Assembly: GCF_022828475.1 (NCBI RefSeq)
Contig: NZ_CP059557.1
Span: forward strand, 434,001 to 498,000
Length of the DNA: 64,000 bases
From: Saccharopolyspora gloriosae
GTDB taxonomy: Bacteria; Actinomycetota; Actinomycetes; Mycobacteriales; Pseudonocardiaceae
Reading direction: 5' to 3'
In this document: piece by piece, positions 8,710-18,046 of the stretch
How the letters are laid out: every line of letters begins with the position of its first letter
Numbering within the stretch: the stretch's first letter is position 1
Translations under genes and position numbers: made by a program
The notes under the pieces: model-generated
What the model saw: only the letters and a program-made list of their open reading frames with translations
Database searches by the model: none
Told to the model about the DNA's origin: nothing

Positions 8710-9518
8710 TCTGGGTCGCGTATCGGGGCCAGCGCACGCAATTGCTCGTGCTGGGCGGACTGCTGTTGATCGGTGGAGTGCTGGTGGCGTTGCTGCATTT
8801 CAGCCAGGCCGCCTACATCGGTTCGCACGACCTGCTGGAGAGGTGCCTGGGCCTGCCCCGGTTCCCGATGGAATGCATGCGGCCGGTGAACGCCTTCCAG
8901 GATCAGTACTACGACCTGATGAAGTCCGCGGAGCTGGTGCTCATCGCTGCGCCCGCGCTGATCGGGGTCTTCTCCGCCGCCCCGTTGTTCTCCCGCGACC
9001 TGGAGCGCGGGACGCACGTCCTGCCGTTGACCCAATCGGTGAGCCGGAGTCGCTGGCTGTTCACGAAGACGGCCGTCTCCGCGCTGCCCGCGGTCGTGGT
9101 CGTGTCGGTCCTGAGCTGGTCGGTGCGCGGATCGGTCGGTTCGGTGGGAAATGCCGGACCCGACACGGAAGGGAGCTTCTCCTTCATCGCTTTCGACAAC
9201 GGCGGTGTGCTCCCGGCCGTGTACACGATCTTCGCATTCGCGTTGGGCGTGTTCGCGGGAGTCTTGACCAAGCGCGTCGTGCCGGCGATGGCGATCACCT
9301 TGGCCGGTTTCGCATTGTCGCGGTGGCTCGTCGTGGAACTGCTGCGTCAGCCGATCGCGAATGTGGTGGCGGGACGCGAGGGCGGTCGCTACTACTCCAC
9401 GCTCATGAGCACGGAGCATTTCTGGCCCATGCAGCTCGTCGAATCTGCGCTGTTCCTCGCCGTCGCCGCCCTGCTGCTGGCGGGTGCGGTACGACTGCTG
9501 CGCGACCGTGTTTCGTGA
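8706..9518 (+). CDS. ABC transporter permease (YtrC/D-like)
   Basis: A 270-residue integral membrane protein with about six hydrophobic helices: a first at residues 14-34, then helices near 75-95, 118-136, 168-190, 192-212 and 238-258. It has a large outside loop after helix 1 (HDLLERCLGLPRFPMECMRPVNAF) and ends in arginines. It lacks the EAA loop of import permeases and looks like the ABC-2-type membrane partner of the ATPase at 9994. The ATG at 8706 follows GGAGG (8694-8698) and overlaps the preceding small frame by four bases. Unusually, the permease comes before the regulator and ATPase genes, with a separate promoter-like repeat (9550-9566) in between. Substrate unknown; YtrA-type systems are often induced by envelope-active antibiotics. 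Confidence 0.78.
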   Translation: MIWVAYRGQRTQLLVLGGLLLIGGVLVALLHFSQAAYIGSHDLLERCLGLPRFPMECMRPVNAFQDQYYDLMKSAELVLIAAPALIGVFSAAPLFSRDLERGTHVLPLTQSVSRSRWLFTKTAVSALPAVVVVSVLSWSVRGSVGSVGNAGPDTEGSFSFIAFDNGGVLPAVYTIFAFALGVFAGVLTKRVVPAMAITLAGFALSRWLVVELLRQPIANVVAGREGGRYYSTLMSTEHFWPMQLVESALFLAVAALLLAGAVRLLRDRVS

Positions 9519-9549
9519 ATGGAGCCGGCCCGTCCCGCAGCCCGGGTAT

Positions 9550-9566
9550 CTACGCTATTTGCGTAG
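9550..9566. promoter_or_regulatory. Inverted repeat, candidate autoregulatory operator (site 2)
   Basis: CTACGC-TATTT-GCGTAG is a perfect six-base inverted repeat. TATGGT at 9575-9580 would be the -10 box and places the transcript start at or next to GTG 9588, so the regulator mRNA is probably leaderless. The sequence after the repeat resembles that after site 1 (8391-8406). Confidence 0.6.
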
Positions 9567-9587
9567 TGAAATGTTATGGTCCTGGCT

Positions 9588-9980
9588 GTGATCGAATTCC
9601 GGATCGACCGGCGATCCGGAGTGGCCACCTACATGCAGATCGTCCAGCAGACCCGGCAGGCCCTCCGGCTGGGTCTGCTCGCGCCCGGGGATCGGCTGCC
9701 GACCGCCAAGGACGTCGTGGAGGCCACCGCGATCAATCCGAACACCGTGCTCAAGGCCTACCGGGAGCTGGAGCACGAAGGCCTGGTCGAGGGCAAACGA
9801 GGCGTCGGAACGTTCGTGCGGAAGTCGTTGGCCACCACCCAGACCGCGGCGGACTCCCCGCTGCGTCGAGAGCTGGCCGGATGGATGGACCGGGCGCGGC
9901 ACGCCGGCCTGGATCGCGACGATGTTGATGCCCTTTACGCGGACGTCCGCGACGAGAGATATCCGCACACCACGAATTAG
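9588..9980 (+). CDS. GntR-family regulator, YtrA subfamily
   Basis: A 130-residue regulator consisting of a winged helix-turn-helix (about residues 5-75, with DRLPTAKDVVEATAINPNTV and ELEHEGLVEGKRGVGTFV) and only a short helical tail. That is the YtrA pattern: too short for an effector domain, and always next to ABC transporter genes. It probably represses the operon through the repeats at 8391-8406 and 9550-9566. The start is taken as GTG 9588 (VIEFRIDRRSG), where the family normally begins and where the promoter places the 5' end of the mRNA; an ATG at 9576 overlaps the -10 box. The ATPase gene follows after 13 bases. Confidence 0.88.
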   Translation: MIEFRIDRRSGVATYMQIVQQTRQALRLGLLAPGDRLPTAKDVVEATAINPNTVLKAYRELEHEGLVEGKRGVGTFVRKSLATTQTAADSPLRRELAGWMDRARHAGLDRDDVDALYADVRDERYPHTTN

Positions 9981-9993
9981 GCAGGACGCCCTG

Positions 9994-10896
9994 ATGCCCT
10001 TCGACTCCGAGCAGCCCGCGCTGCACGCCGACCGGATCAGCAAGCGGTTCCGCGGGGCCTGGGCGCTTCGCGACGCCACTTTCAGTCTTCCCCGTGGTTC
10101 GGTCACCGCGCTGGTGGGTGCCAACGGCGCGGGCAAGAGCACCTTGCTGTCCATCGCGGCCGGGCTGATGCCGCCTTCCGAAGGCGAGATGCGCATCCTC
10201 GGCGGGCCGGTGCACCGGCGCATGCACCCCGCCGCCGCGTTCCTCGCGCAGCACAAGCCGCTCTACGACACGTTCACGGTCGGCGAGCACCTCCGGCTGG
10301 GGCGGAAGCTCAACGAACGCTGGAACCAGCGGACCGCGCAGGACCTGTTGGAGCGGCACCGGATCCGGGCGGACGTCCGGGCGGGCGGGCTCTCGACAGG
10401 ACAACGGGCGCAGGTCGGACTCGCGCTGGCGCTGGCCCGCGAACCGGACGTGCTCCTGCTCGACGAACCCGCGGCAGCACTGGACCCGCTGGCGCGAGAC
10501 GACCTGTACCGCACTCTCATGACCGATGTCGCGCAGCGCGGCACCACTGTGCTGCTGTCCTCGCACCAGCTCCAGGACCTGCATGACCTGTGCGACCACC
10601 TCGTGCTGCTCGACCGCGGAAGCGTGCGGCTGGCAGGGGAGATCGACGAGCTCCTCGACGAGCACCGCGTCCTGATCGGGTCGGCGACGACCGAGGTGCC
10701 CGTCCCGGCGGACGCGCTCGTCCACGAACGCCGTGTCGAACGGCAGGCGACGCTGCTCGTGCGAGGCGGGGATTCGCCTCCTGACGGGTGGGCGGTCGAG
10801 GCCCCCACTTTGGAGAGCCTCGTCCTCGGGTACCTGAACTCCGGCCGGGACCTGGCCGAGCGCGATCGAGCCGAGGTCGCCGGCGGACGACGATGA
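9994..10896 (+). CDS. ABC transporter ATP-binding protein
   Basis: A 300-residue nucleotide-binding subunit. Walker A is GANGAGKST (about residues 43-51), the signature LSTGQRAQ (about 139-146, a variant of LSGGQ), Walker B VLLLDEP (about 162-168), then the switch histidine in LLSSHQL. The last 80 residues are a poorly conserved extension common in export-type (CcmA/YtrB-like) subunits. It should pair with the permease at 8706 to form an export or antibiotic-resistance transporter under the YtrA-type regulator. Its stop is followed in overlap by another ATG (10893), but only a 23-codon frame follows, so no further subunit is encoded before the convergent FUSC gene. Confidence 0.9.
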   Translation: MPFDSEQPALHADRISKRFRGAWALRDATFSLPRGSVTALVGANGAGKSTLLSIAAGLMPPSEGEMRILGGPVHRRMHPAAAFLAQHKPLYDTFTVGEHLRLGRKLNERWNQRTAQDLLERHRIRADVRAGGLSTGQRAQVGLALALAREPDVLLLDEPAAALDPLARDDLYRTLMTDVAQRGTTVLLSSHQLQDLHDLCDHLVLLDRGSVRLAGEIDELLDEHRVLIGSATTEVPVPADALVHERRVERQATLLVRGGDSPPDGWAVEAPTLESLVLGYLNSGRDLAERDRAEVAGGRR

Positions 10897-10926
10897 GTGC
10901 TGCGCCACCGGCGCAAGCCCTCGGGC

Positions 10927-12918
10927 TCAGCGGATGCGGAGGCGCTCGGTGCGGACGAAGTTGATCGTGTAGCTCTTCCACGGCTCGTTGCCCAGCGTCT
11001 GGTCGATCGCGGCGCGCGCGTGCAGCGCGTTCTCCACCAGCGAGCTGGCCAGCAGTTCCGTGGCGGGCGCCCCGGTGGACTGGATGTCCGGGATCTTCGC
11101 CGTGCTGCGTCCGCTGAGCAGCTGGTCCACCGCCTTGAGCGCGGGCACCGCGACGGCCCGTTCGTTCTCGGGCCGGAACGCCAGCGTCGCCACGTCCTGG
11201 CGCAGCGCGTCCAGGGCGATGGCCGCCGCCCGCGTCGCGTGCTTGTCCTCATCGGACTCCGGGTCGTCCAGCAGCGCCGGCATGCCCAACAGGTCCTGGG
11301 TGCGGCGCAGCGCCAGCACGTGCGCGGACCGCATCGCGGCGTGCACCTCGTGGCCCTGGCCTGCGGCGCGGACGCTGCGCAGCAGTTCGGACACGGCCCA
11401 CACGGTGGAGCGGGTGGCGCCGCGCACGTCGGGGACCATGCTGCTGGGCAGCACGATGAAGCTGATGTAGCCGACACCGAGCGCGATGGCGGCGCCGACG
11501 GCCGTGTTGGACGCGAAGCTGATCGCGATGTTCGCCAGCGGCCGATCCAGCCGCATCGCCTGGTCGACCACGGTCACGACGATCAGCGAGCTCAGCAGCA
11601 CCTGGTAGTCGGTGCGCAGCCGCTCCACCCCGAGCAGCATTCCCGCGACCACGACCGGGACCAGCAGGTAGACGCCGGGCAGCAGCGTGATCAGCGCGGC
11701 CAGCACGACCACACCGAGCACGGCGCCGCCGGTGCGTTCCAGCGCGCCGTTCATGCTGTCGCGGGCGGCGGGCGCGAGCACCACGTACAGCGCCAGCAGC
11801 AGCGTCGAGGCCGACGGGTCGTGCAGCAGCAGCACGATGACCATGCCGACGCCGACGGCGAGGGTGCAGCGCAGCGCGTGCCGGAACAGCGAGGAGCGCA
11901 GCGACAGGTGAGCCTTGATGCCGCCGACGGCCCGCTGGCGGCGGCCACCGGGCGCGGGCGGGCTGGCCGCGGCCTCGGTGCGCTGCACGACGGCACCGCG
12001 GATGCGGTCGAGTCCCTCGTTCATGCCGCGCACCGCTTCGGGCAGGTCCTGACGTCCGCCGCCTGCGACGACGGCCTGCGCCGGGTCGACGCGGGCCATC
12101 GCGGGCAGCCCGCTGCAGGCGCGGGAGCGCACGGCGCGGGCGAGTTCGGCGGCGACGAGGTCCGCTTCGACGACGATGCGGTGCAGGCGTTCCGCTTCGA
12201 TCCGGTCCGCCTGCTGGGCTTGGGCGAGCAGCGTTTCGCGCGCCGCGCGGAACCGGGCCGCACCGGCGAGCACCTGGCCGAGCCAGGTGATCGAACCGTC
12301 CGCGCGCCACGCGCTCGCGGCGATCTCCAGCACGCCGGGTCCGGGTTCGATCAGGGTGCGGCCCACGGCGTGGCGGGTGGCGCGAGTGGGGTCGCCGATG
12401 CCGATGAGCACTCGCAGGACCAGCGCGAACACGGCGCCCGCGCCGGTGGACAGGAACAGCATCCACGCGGGCTGTCCGGCGCCGATGCCGGTGGTGGTGG
12501 CGACGAGGGTGGCGGCGGCGAAGGTCTGGCCGCTGACCCGGTACTGCTCGCCGAGCGCGGGCAGCATGCCGGAACCGAACACGACGATCGCGACCAGCAG
12601 CCCGGCCAGCACCGGAATCCCGTCCAGCAGCGGCCCGACCGCCATCACCAGCACCAGCGCGGGACCGAACCAGGAGAACCGGTGCAGGTCGGAGCGCAGT
12701 GATTGGCCACCGGCGGCCACCAGCGCGAACACGGCGGTGAGCCCGCCGATGAGCGCGGGGGTGCGCAGGTCGAGCAGCCAGCCGACGGCGGTGGCGGCCA
12801 CCGTGGTGACGAGCACCGCCATCGCGTACTGGCGTTGTCTGAGGTCGGGTGCACCGGCCTCGGTGTTCAGCCCGGCGATCAGCCGGTTCTTCATGGTCGT
12901 CCACCCGGGTGCTGCCAC
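10927..12918 (-). CDS. FUSC-family membrane protein (aromatic-acid exporter-like)
   Basis: A 663-residue membrane protein with two blocks of about six helices: one at residues 30-185 and one at about 365-500, separated by a long charged, helical cytoplasmic domain (about 190-350), with a second cytoplasmic domain at the C-terminus (about 505-663). This duplicated layout is typical of fusaric-acid-resistance/AaeB-like exporters. A second-half segment like SASTLLLALYVVLAPAARDS is characteristic of the FUSC_2 module. The substrate cannot be deduced. The start ATG at 12918 gives MAAPGWTTMKNRL; an ATG at 12894 is also possible. It lies downstream of thiD on the same strand but is separated by a strong hairpin, so it is probably independent. 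Confidence 0.82.
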   Translation of the reverse strand: MAAPGWTTMKNRLIAGLNTEAGAPDLRQRQYAMAVLVTTVAATAVGWLLDLRTPALIGGLTAVFALVAAGGQSLRSDLHRFSWFGPALVLVMAVGPLLDGIPVLAGLLVAIVVFGSGMLPALGEQYRVSGQTFAAATLVATTTGIGAGQPAWMLFLSTGAGAVFALVLRVLIGIGDPTRATRHAVGRTLIEPGPGVLEIAASAWRADGSITWLGQVLAGAARFRAARETLLAQAQQADRIEAERLHRIVVEADLVAAELARAVRSRACSGLPAMARVDPAQAVVAGGGRQDLPEAVRGMNEGLDRIRGAVVQRTEAAASPPAPGGRRQRAVGGIKAHLSLRSSLFRHALRCTLAVGVGMVIVLLLHDPSASTLLLALYVVLAPAARDSMNGALERTGGAVLGVVVLAALITLLPGVYLLVPVVVAGMLLGVERLRTDYQVLLSSLIVVTVVDQAMRLDRPLANIAISFASNTAVGAAIALGVGYISFIVLPSSMVPDVRGATRSTVWAVSELLRSVRAAGQGHEVHAAMRSAHVLALRRTQDLLGMPALLDDPESDEDKHATRAAAIALDALRQDVATLAFRPENERAVAVPALKAVDQLLSGRSTAKIPDIQSTGAPATELLASSLVENALHARAAIDQTLGNEPWKSYTINFVRTERLRIR

Positions 12919-13047
12919 GGCGGTCGCTTCGCTCCTGACGTTCTTGTTGCGGTGCGGAATGGGCGCGGCGCGCGCGCCACCGTTCGCAGATGCCGACCGG
13001 TGGGGGCTGCCGATGCCTCACGCTTTATGTCGACGAAACCCGCCTTG

Positions 13048-13090
13048 TGAGTTACCCATCGGGGCAAAAATCACCCGATCCGGTAACTCA
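13048..13090. terminator. Hairpin between thiD and the FUSC gene
   Basis: TGAGTTACCCATCGGG (13048-13063) pairs with CCCGATCCGGTAACTCA (13074-13090), leaving a ten-base A/T-rich loop and one bulge. It sits 80 bases after the thiD stop and 130 before FUSC. It can serve as thiD terminator, though no U-tract follows; an operator role for the FUSC promoter is an alternative. Confidence 0.55.
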
Positions 13091-13169
13091 AGTCTCGTTT
13101 TCGGCGTGTTTCGTGTCCGTCTCGCCACTCGTCTGACCGGCAGGCTCACCGGCTGCCGTGCAGGCCAGG

Positions 13170-14042
13170 TCAGAGCGAGCGCGGGCTCACCCGCCAGAAC
13201 GTCGACACCGGACCCACGCCGGAGCCGAGCGGATAGGCGTGCTCGACGCTGCGCGTCACGAAACGCTTGCCCGCTGCGACGGCGTCCGGCATCGGCGCGC
13301 CTTTCGCCAGCGCCGCCGTGATCGCCGACGCGAACACGTCGCCCGCGCCGTGCGTGTGCGCCGTCGAATAGCGCGGGCCGGGCAGCGGAATCGCGTCGGT
13401 GCCGTTGAACAGCAGGTCCACGCACTCCGGGTCGTCGAGCAGGTGACCGCTCTTGATCAACACCCAGTCGGGGCCGAAGTCGTGGATCGCTTTCGCCGCG
13501 TCCAGCAGGTCGTCCCGGCTGCGCGCCTCCAAGCCGGTGAGCAGCCGGACCTCGTCGAGGTTCGGCGTCACCAGCGTCGCCCGCGGAAAGGCGTGCGTGC
13601 GCAGGGCTTCGAGGGCGTCCGGCCGCAGCAGCGGCTCCCCGCTGCGGGAGGCGGCGACGGGATCGACGACGAACGGGGTGCGGCCGGTGCGGCCGATGCC
13701 GTGCTCGTCGCAGGCCGCGAGGACCGCTTCGATCGTCGCGGCGGACGACAGGACTCCGGTCTTCGCCGCGTCCACGCCGATGTCGGAGGCGACGGCGGCG
13801 ATCTGCGCGGCGACGGTCTCCGGCGGGATCTCCACGAGTCCGGTGACGCCGACGGTGTTCTGCACGGTCACCGCGGTCACGGCCGTCATGCCGTGCACGC
13901 CGCAGGAGAAGAAGGCCCGCAGGTCCGCGTGCATGCCCGCGCTGCCGCCGGAGTCCGACCCGGCGATGGTCAGCGCCGTCGGCGGCGCCTTGTCGTGCGC
14001 GGGTTGTTGCAGGTGGGCGGGTGTCTCGTGCATCCGGCCCAT
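13170..14042 (-). CDS. thiD: Hydroxymethylpyrimidine kinase / HMP-phosphate kinase
   Basis: A 290-residue ribokinase-family enzyme that phosphorylates HMP to HMP-P and then HMP-PP. It shows ALTIAGSDSGGSAG near residue 20 (substrate site), the second-half VTPNLDEVRLL, VLIKSGHLLDD and the catalytic THGAGDVFASA (the GAGD motif). The ATG at 14042 has a good SD (GGAGGGG complement of 14049-14055) seven bases away; an ATG three codons on (14033) is also possible, while the upstream frame extension to 14159 runs into repeat sequence. It lies downstream of thiC on the same strand, but two perfect hairpins separate them, and it has no TPP aptamer of its own. Confidence 0.93.
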   Translation of the reverse strand: MGRMHETPAHLQQPAHDKAPPTALTIAGSDSGGSAGMHADLRAFFSCGVHGMTAVTAVTVQNTVGVTGLVEIPPETVAAQIAAVASDIGVDAAKTGVLSSAATIEAVLAACDEHGIGRTGRTPFVVDPVAASRSGEPLLRPDALEALRTHAFPRATLVTPNLDEVRLLTGLEARSRDDLLDAAKAIHDFGPDWVLIKSGHLLDDPECVDLLFNGTDAIPLPGPRYSTAHTHGAGDVFASAITAALAKGAPMPDAVAAGKRFVTRSVEHAYPLGSGVGPVSTFWRVSPRSL

Positions 14043-14124
14043 GCTACGACCCCTCCTCACCACCGATCCGCCCCATGCGGAACCTGCCACCGAGCAACCC
14101 CGAAGCACCCCGCACCGGCAAGTG

Positions 14125-14173
14125 AGTGAACGGACCGTTCGTCCAACTAGATGGGGCAAACGGTCCGTTCACT
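14125..14173. repeat. Dispersed palindromic repeat R1 (GTGAACGGACCGTT family)
   Basis: AGTGAACGGACCGTT (14125-14139) and AACGGTCCGTTCACT (14159-14173) form a perfect 15-bp inverted repeat around a 19-base centre. The same arms occur at 14213-14261, 46432-46478 and 46568-46620. It lies between thiC and thiD. Confidence 0.85.
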
Positions 14174-14212
14174 TCACTCCGCACGTGATCGGCGCGGCGC
14201 CGTTTCGGGGGG

Positions 14213-14261
14213 AGTGAACGGACCGTTCGTCCAATCCGGTTGGTCAAACGGTCCGTTCACT
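14213..14261. repeat. Dispersed palindromic repeat R2, next to the thiC stop
   Basis: The arms are identical to R1 (14213-14227 and 14247-14261) around a different 19-base centre that can itself pair (CCAATCC/GGTTGG). It ends four bases beyond the thiC stop codon, so it probably acts as the thiC terminator or 3' end stabiliser. Confidence 0.85.
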
Positions 14262-14265
14262 TCGA

Positions 14266-15921
<1,656 letters not shown>

Positions 15922-16024
15922 TCACTCCCTACGCCGGCATTATCCGGTCAGGTTCAGGCGGTCGGCGGCCCCGGATCGGATGATCCAGCCGCCCTCTCAG
16001 CCCGCTTCTCGGTGCGAGCTCCCG
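15922..16024 (-). ncRNA. TPP riboswitch controlling thiC
   Basis: On the minus strand the aptamer blocks appear in order: GGGCTGAGAGGGC (complement of 15990-16002), a P3 arm, then CTGAACCTGACCGGATAATG (complement of 15938-15957) and CCGGCGTAGGGAG (15925-15937). These match the THI consensus closely, including GGATAATGC. The final GGGAG is the thiC SD, so regulation should act by masking the ribosome-binding site. Confidence 0.95.
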
Positions 16025-16043
16025 CGATCAGTTGTCGGCGCCG

Positions 16044-16072
16044 AGGCTAGCCCCGGCGCGGTGTCCTGCCAA
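16044..16072 (-). promoter_or_regulatory. Probable thiC promoter
   Basis: On the minus strand TTGGCA (complement of 16067-16072) and TAGCCT (complement of 16044-16049) are 17 bases apart, a good principal-sigma promoter. The predicted start near 16036 lies just upstream of the TPP aptamer. Confidence 0.6.
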
Positions 16073-16196
16073 GCCCCGATCCGAGCCGATGACGGCGAGG
16101 TGGATCAGGGATAGGCTGCCTAGCAGGGAAAATGAACTCTTGTCAGACCTGGAGGTTACAGTGCGCGACGACACCAATACAGGAGGTGACCGCGCT

Positions 16197-16772
16197 GTGA
16201 GTGCTGCCCCGGTGCTCCAGGAATCGTCCTGGGAGACGTTCGTCGAGGTCTGGAACCGCCTCGACCTCCCCGAAGGCTGGCGCGCGGAGATCATCGAAGA
16301 AAGGATCGTGACGTCCCCGCCGCCAGGATCGAATCACAACTTGATCGCGGATTCGGTCACGCGGTCCTGCTACGCAGTGATTCCGCGAGAGCTCGTGATC
16401 TTCCAGACCGTCGGCATGTTCTTGCCGCGATCCGGCGGTTTGTGCGTCCCCGATCTAGTCGTCATCGAGCGGGAACAGGTCGGCGATGGCTCTAGTGGTA
16501 TTTCCGCCGAAGACGCCCTGCTCGCCGCGGAGATCACCTCGAAGAGCAACGCCGACACCGACCGCGACGCCAAGCACCGGGCGTACGCCCAGGCGGGCAT
16601 CCCGCTCTACCTGCTCATCGACCGCTTCGCGCCGCGCTGGCCCACCGTCACGCTGTTCTCCGAACCCGACGGCGACGCTTATCGGGAATCGCACGCGGTT
16701 CCGTTCGGCAAGCCGATCGAATTGCCGTCGCCGTTCGACGTCACGTTGGAAACGGAGGAGTTCCCGCGCTGA
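16197..16772 (+). CDS. Uma2 (DUF820) family putative endonuclease
   Basis: A 191-residue protein of the Uma2 family, restriction-endonuclease-like PD-(D/E)xK proteins often expanded in actinobacteria and cyanobacteria. Recognisable blocks are LPEGWRAEIIEERIV, SGGLCVPDLVVIE (the active-site aspartate region), AEITSKSNADTDRDAKHRAYAQAGIPLYLLID (E, S/K and the KxxxY segment) in the C-terminal half. Function is unknown for the family. Two in-frame GTG starts each have an SD: 16197 (AGGAGGTGA at 16181-16189) and 16161 (GGAGG at 16151-16155); I chose 16197 for its SD and the family length. It stands alone between thiC and def. Confidence 0.82.
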   Translation: MSAAPVLQESSWETFVEVWNRLDLPEGWRAEIIEERIVTSPPPGSNHNLIADSVTRSCYAVIPRELVIFQTVGMFLPRSGGLCVPDLVVIEREQVGDGSSGISAEDALLAAEITSKSNADTDRDAKHRAYAQAGIPLYLLIDRFAPRWPTVTLFSEPDGDAYRESHAVPFGKPIELPSPFDVTLETEEFPR

Positions 16773-16778
16773 GCTGGA

Positions 16779-17357
16779 TCATTCCTCGTCGGCGAACGGG
16801 TCCCCTTCGACCGCCGGGTCCCAGGACAATCCGGGAACTCCCCAGCCGTTGCGCTTGACCGCTTTCTTCGCCTGCCGCGCGTTGCGCCCGATGAGGCGGC
16901 TCAAGTACAGGTACCCGTCCAAGTGGTCGGTTTCGTGCTGCAGGCAGCGGGCGAAGAACCCGGTGCCCTCCACCTCGACCGGCGAGCCGTCCACGTCGAA
17001 TCCGGTGACCTTCGCCCAGCTCGCCCGGCCGGTCGGGAACGCCTCGCCGGGCACTGAAAGGCAGCCTTCCCAGTCGTCGTCCGGGTCCGGCATCGTTTCC
17101 GGGATCGCGCTCGTTTCCAGCACGGGATTGACCACCACGCCCCGGTGCCGCACGCCCTCGTCGTCCGGGCAGTCGTAGACGAACACCCGGAGGTCGACGC
17201 CGATCTGGGTGGCGGCGAGGCCTGCGCCGTTGGCGGCAGTGTTCGTCTCGAACATGTCGTCGACCAGGGTGCGCAGCGCGTCGTCGAACTGCTCCACGGG
17301 GCGGGTGGGGTGGTGCAGAACCGGGTCGCCCACGATGCGGATCGGGTGAACAGCCAT
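16779..17357 (-). CDS. def: Peptide deformylase
   Basis: Deformylase removes the formyl group from new proteins' N-terminal methionine. All three family motifs are present in this 192-residue protein: [10 protein letters not shown] (motif I, about residues 44-53), EGCLSVPG (motif II with the metal cysteine, about 97-104) and QHETDHLDG (motif III, the HExxH-type metal site, about 139-147). It converges with the Uma2 gene six bases away. The start ATG at 17357 has no convincing SD. The place beside DUF3263 and LytR_C genes matches M. tuberculosis Rv0429c-Rv0431. Confidence 0.96.
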   Translation of the reverse strand: MAVHPIRIVGDPVLHHPTRPVEQFDDALRTLVDDMFETNTAANGAGLAATQIGVDLRVFVYDCPDDEGVRHRGVVVNPVLETSAIPETMPDPDDDWEGCLSVPGEAFPTGRASWAKVTGFDVDGSPVEVEGTGFFARCLQHETDHLDGYLYLSRLIGRNARQAKKAVKRNGWGVPGLSWDPAVEGDPFADEE

Positions 17358-17518
17358 GCGGCGGAGGGTATCGCTACGCCGGTGCGGGAGTCCCGGGTGT
17401 GCCCGTCGGCGCCGCGCACGACGCCCATCGGAGTGATCTTGGCGGGGCCGTGCGTGGATCTCCGCCGCGGGCGTGTTGGCCGCGCACGGCGCCCGGGTGC
17501 GCGTGATGTAATGGGCGG

Positions 17519-17540
17519 GGAATCACACGCGTGTGATTCC
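17519..17540. promoter_or_regulatory. Perfect 22-bp palindrome before the DUF3263 gene
   Basis: GGAATCACACGCGTGTGATTCC is fully self-complementary and lies 42-63 bases before ATG 17582. A TGTAAT box at 17507-17512 would start transcription at about the palindrome, so a dimeric repressor bound there would block the promoter. The regulator is unknown. Confidence 0.7.
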
Positions 17541-17581
17541 GGCGAACGCGGGGATCCCCGGATCGCGACGCGAGGAGCCAG

Positions 17582-18046
17582 ATGGACGCCGCTCAGATGC
17601 TGACCGTGCACGAGATTGCCCGGCAGTGCGAGGAATTGGCGCGTACCGCCGGGCGCGAAGCGGAACCGGAGCCGGCGCCGGACAGGCACCTGCGACCGGT
17701 CGACCCGCCCACCGAGCCGCTGCCGCGAGTTCCGGCCGAACCGTCCACAACGGACACTCCGGTGCCCGCGCAGCGCGATTCCGGTGCCGATCGGGAACTC
17801 GGTGATCGCGAACTGAGCATCCTCGCGTTCGAACGGCAGTGGTGGAAAGGCGCGGGCAGCAAGGAACGGGCCATCCGCGAACTGTTCGACATGTCCGGCA
17901 CCCGGTACTACCAGCTGCTGAACAACCTGTTGGACGACCCGGCGGCGGCCAGGGTGGATCCGATGCTGATCAAACGTTTGCGCAAGGTGCGGGCGAGTCG
18001 GCAGCGTGCCCGGCAGGCCCGCCGACTGGGAATCGAGTGGCACTGA
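17582..18046 (+). CDS. DUF3263 protein (Rv0430-like), putative DNA-binding
   Basis: A 154-residue protein. The N-terminal 75 residues are low-complexity, rich in Pro and Glu; the C-terminal half is the DUF3263 domain, with LSILAFERQWWKGAGSKERA and IRELFDMSGTRYYQLLNNLL, a helix-turn-helix-like fold, followed by an arginine-rich tail (LIKRLRKVRASRQRARQARR) fit for nucleic-acid contact. Known homologues (about 100 residues) lack the long N-terminal part. The ATG at 17582 follows AGGAG (17573-17577). The stop overlaps the next start (TGATG), so it is coupled with the LytR_C gene, as Rv0430-Rv0431 are in mycobacteria. The molecular function is not known. Confidence 0.85.
   Translation: MDAAQMLTVHEIARQCEELARTAGREAEPEPAPDRHLRPVDPPTEPLPRVPAEPSTTDTPVPAQRDSGADRELGDRELSILAFERQWWKGAGSKERAIRELFDMSGTRYYQLLNNLLDDPAAARVDPMLIKRLRKVRASRQRARQARRLGIEWH

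Noticed and set aside
10893..10964. Further ABC subunit gene starting at the ATGA overlap after the ATPase
   Set aside because: The frame stops after 23 codons with no likeness; it may be a remnant, but nothing supports a gene.
10897..12702. 601-codon plus-strand frame opposite the FUSC gene
   Set aside because: Antisense shadow of a high-GC gene, His/Gln/Arg-rich, with no family likeness; the minus-strand frame has clear membrane helices.
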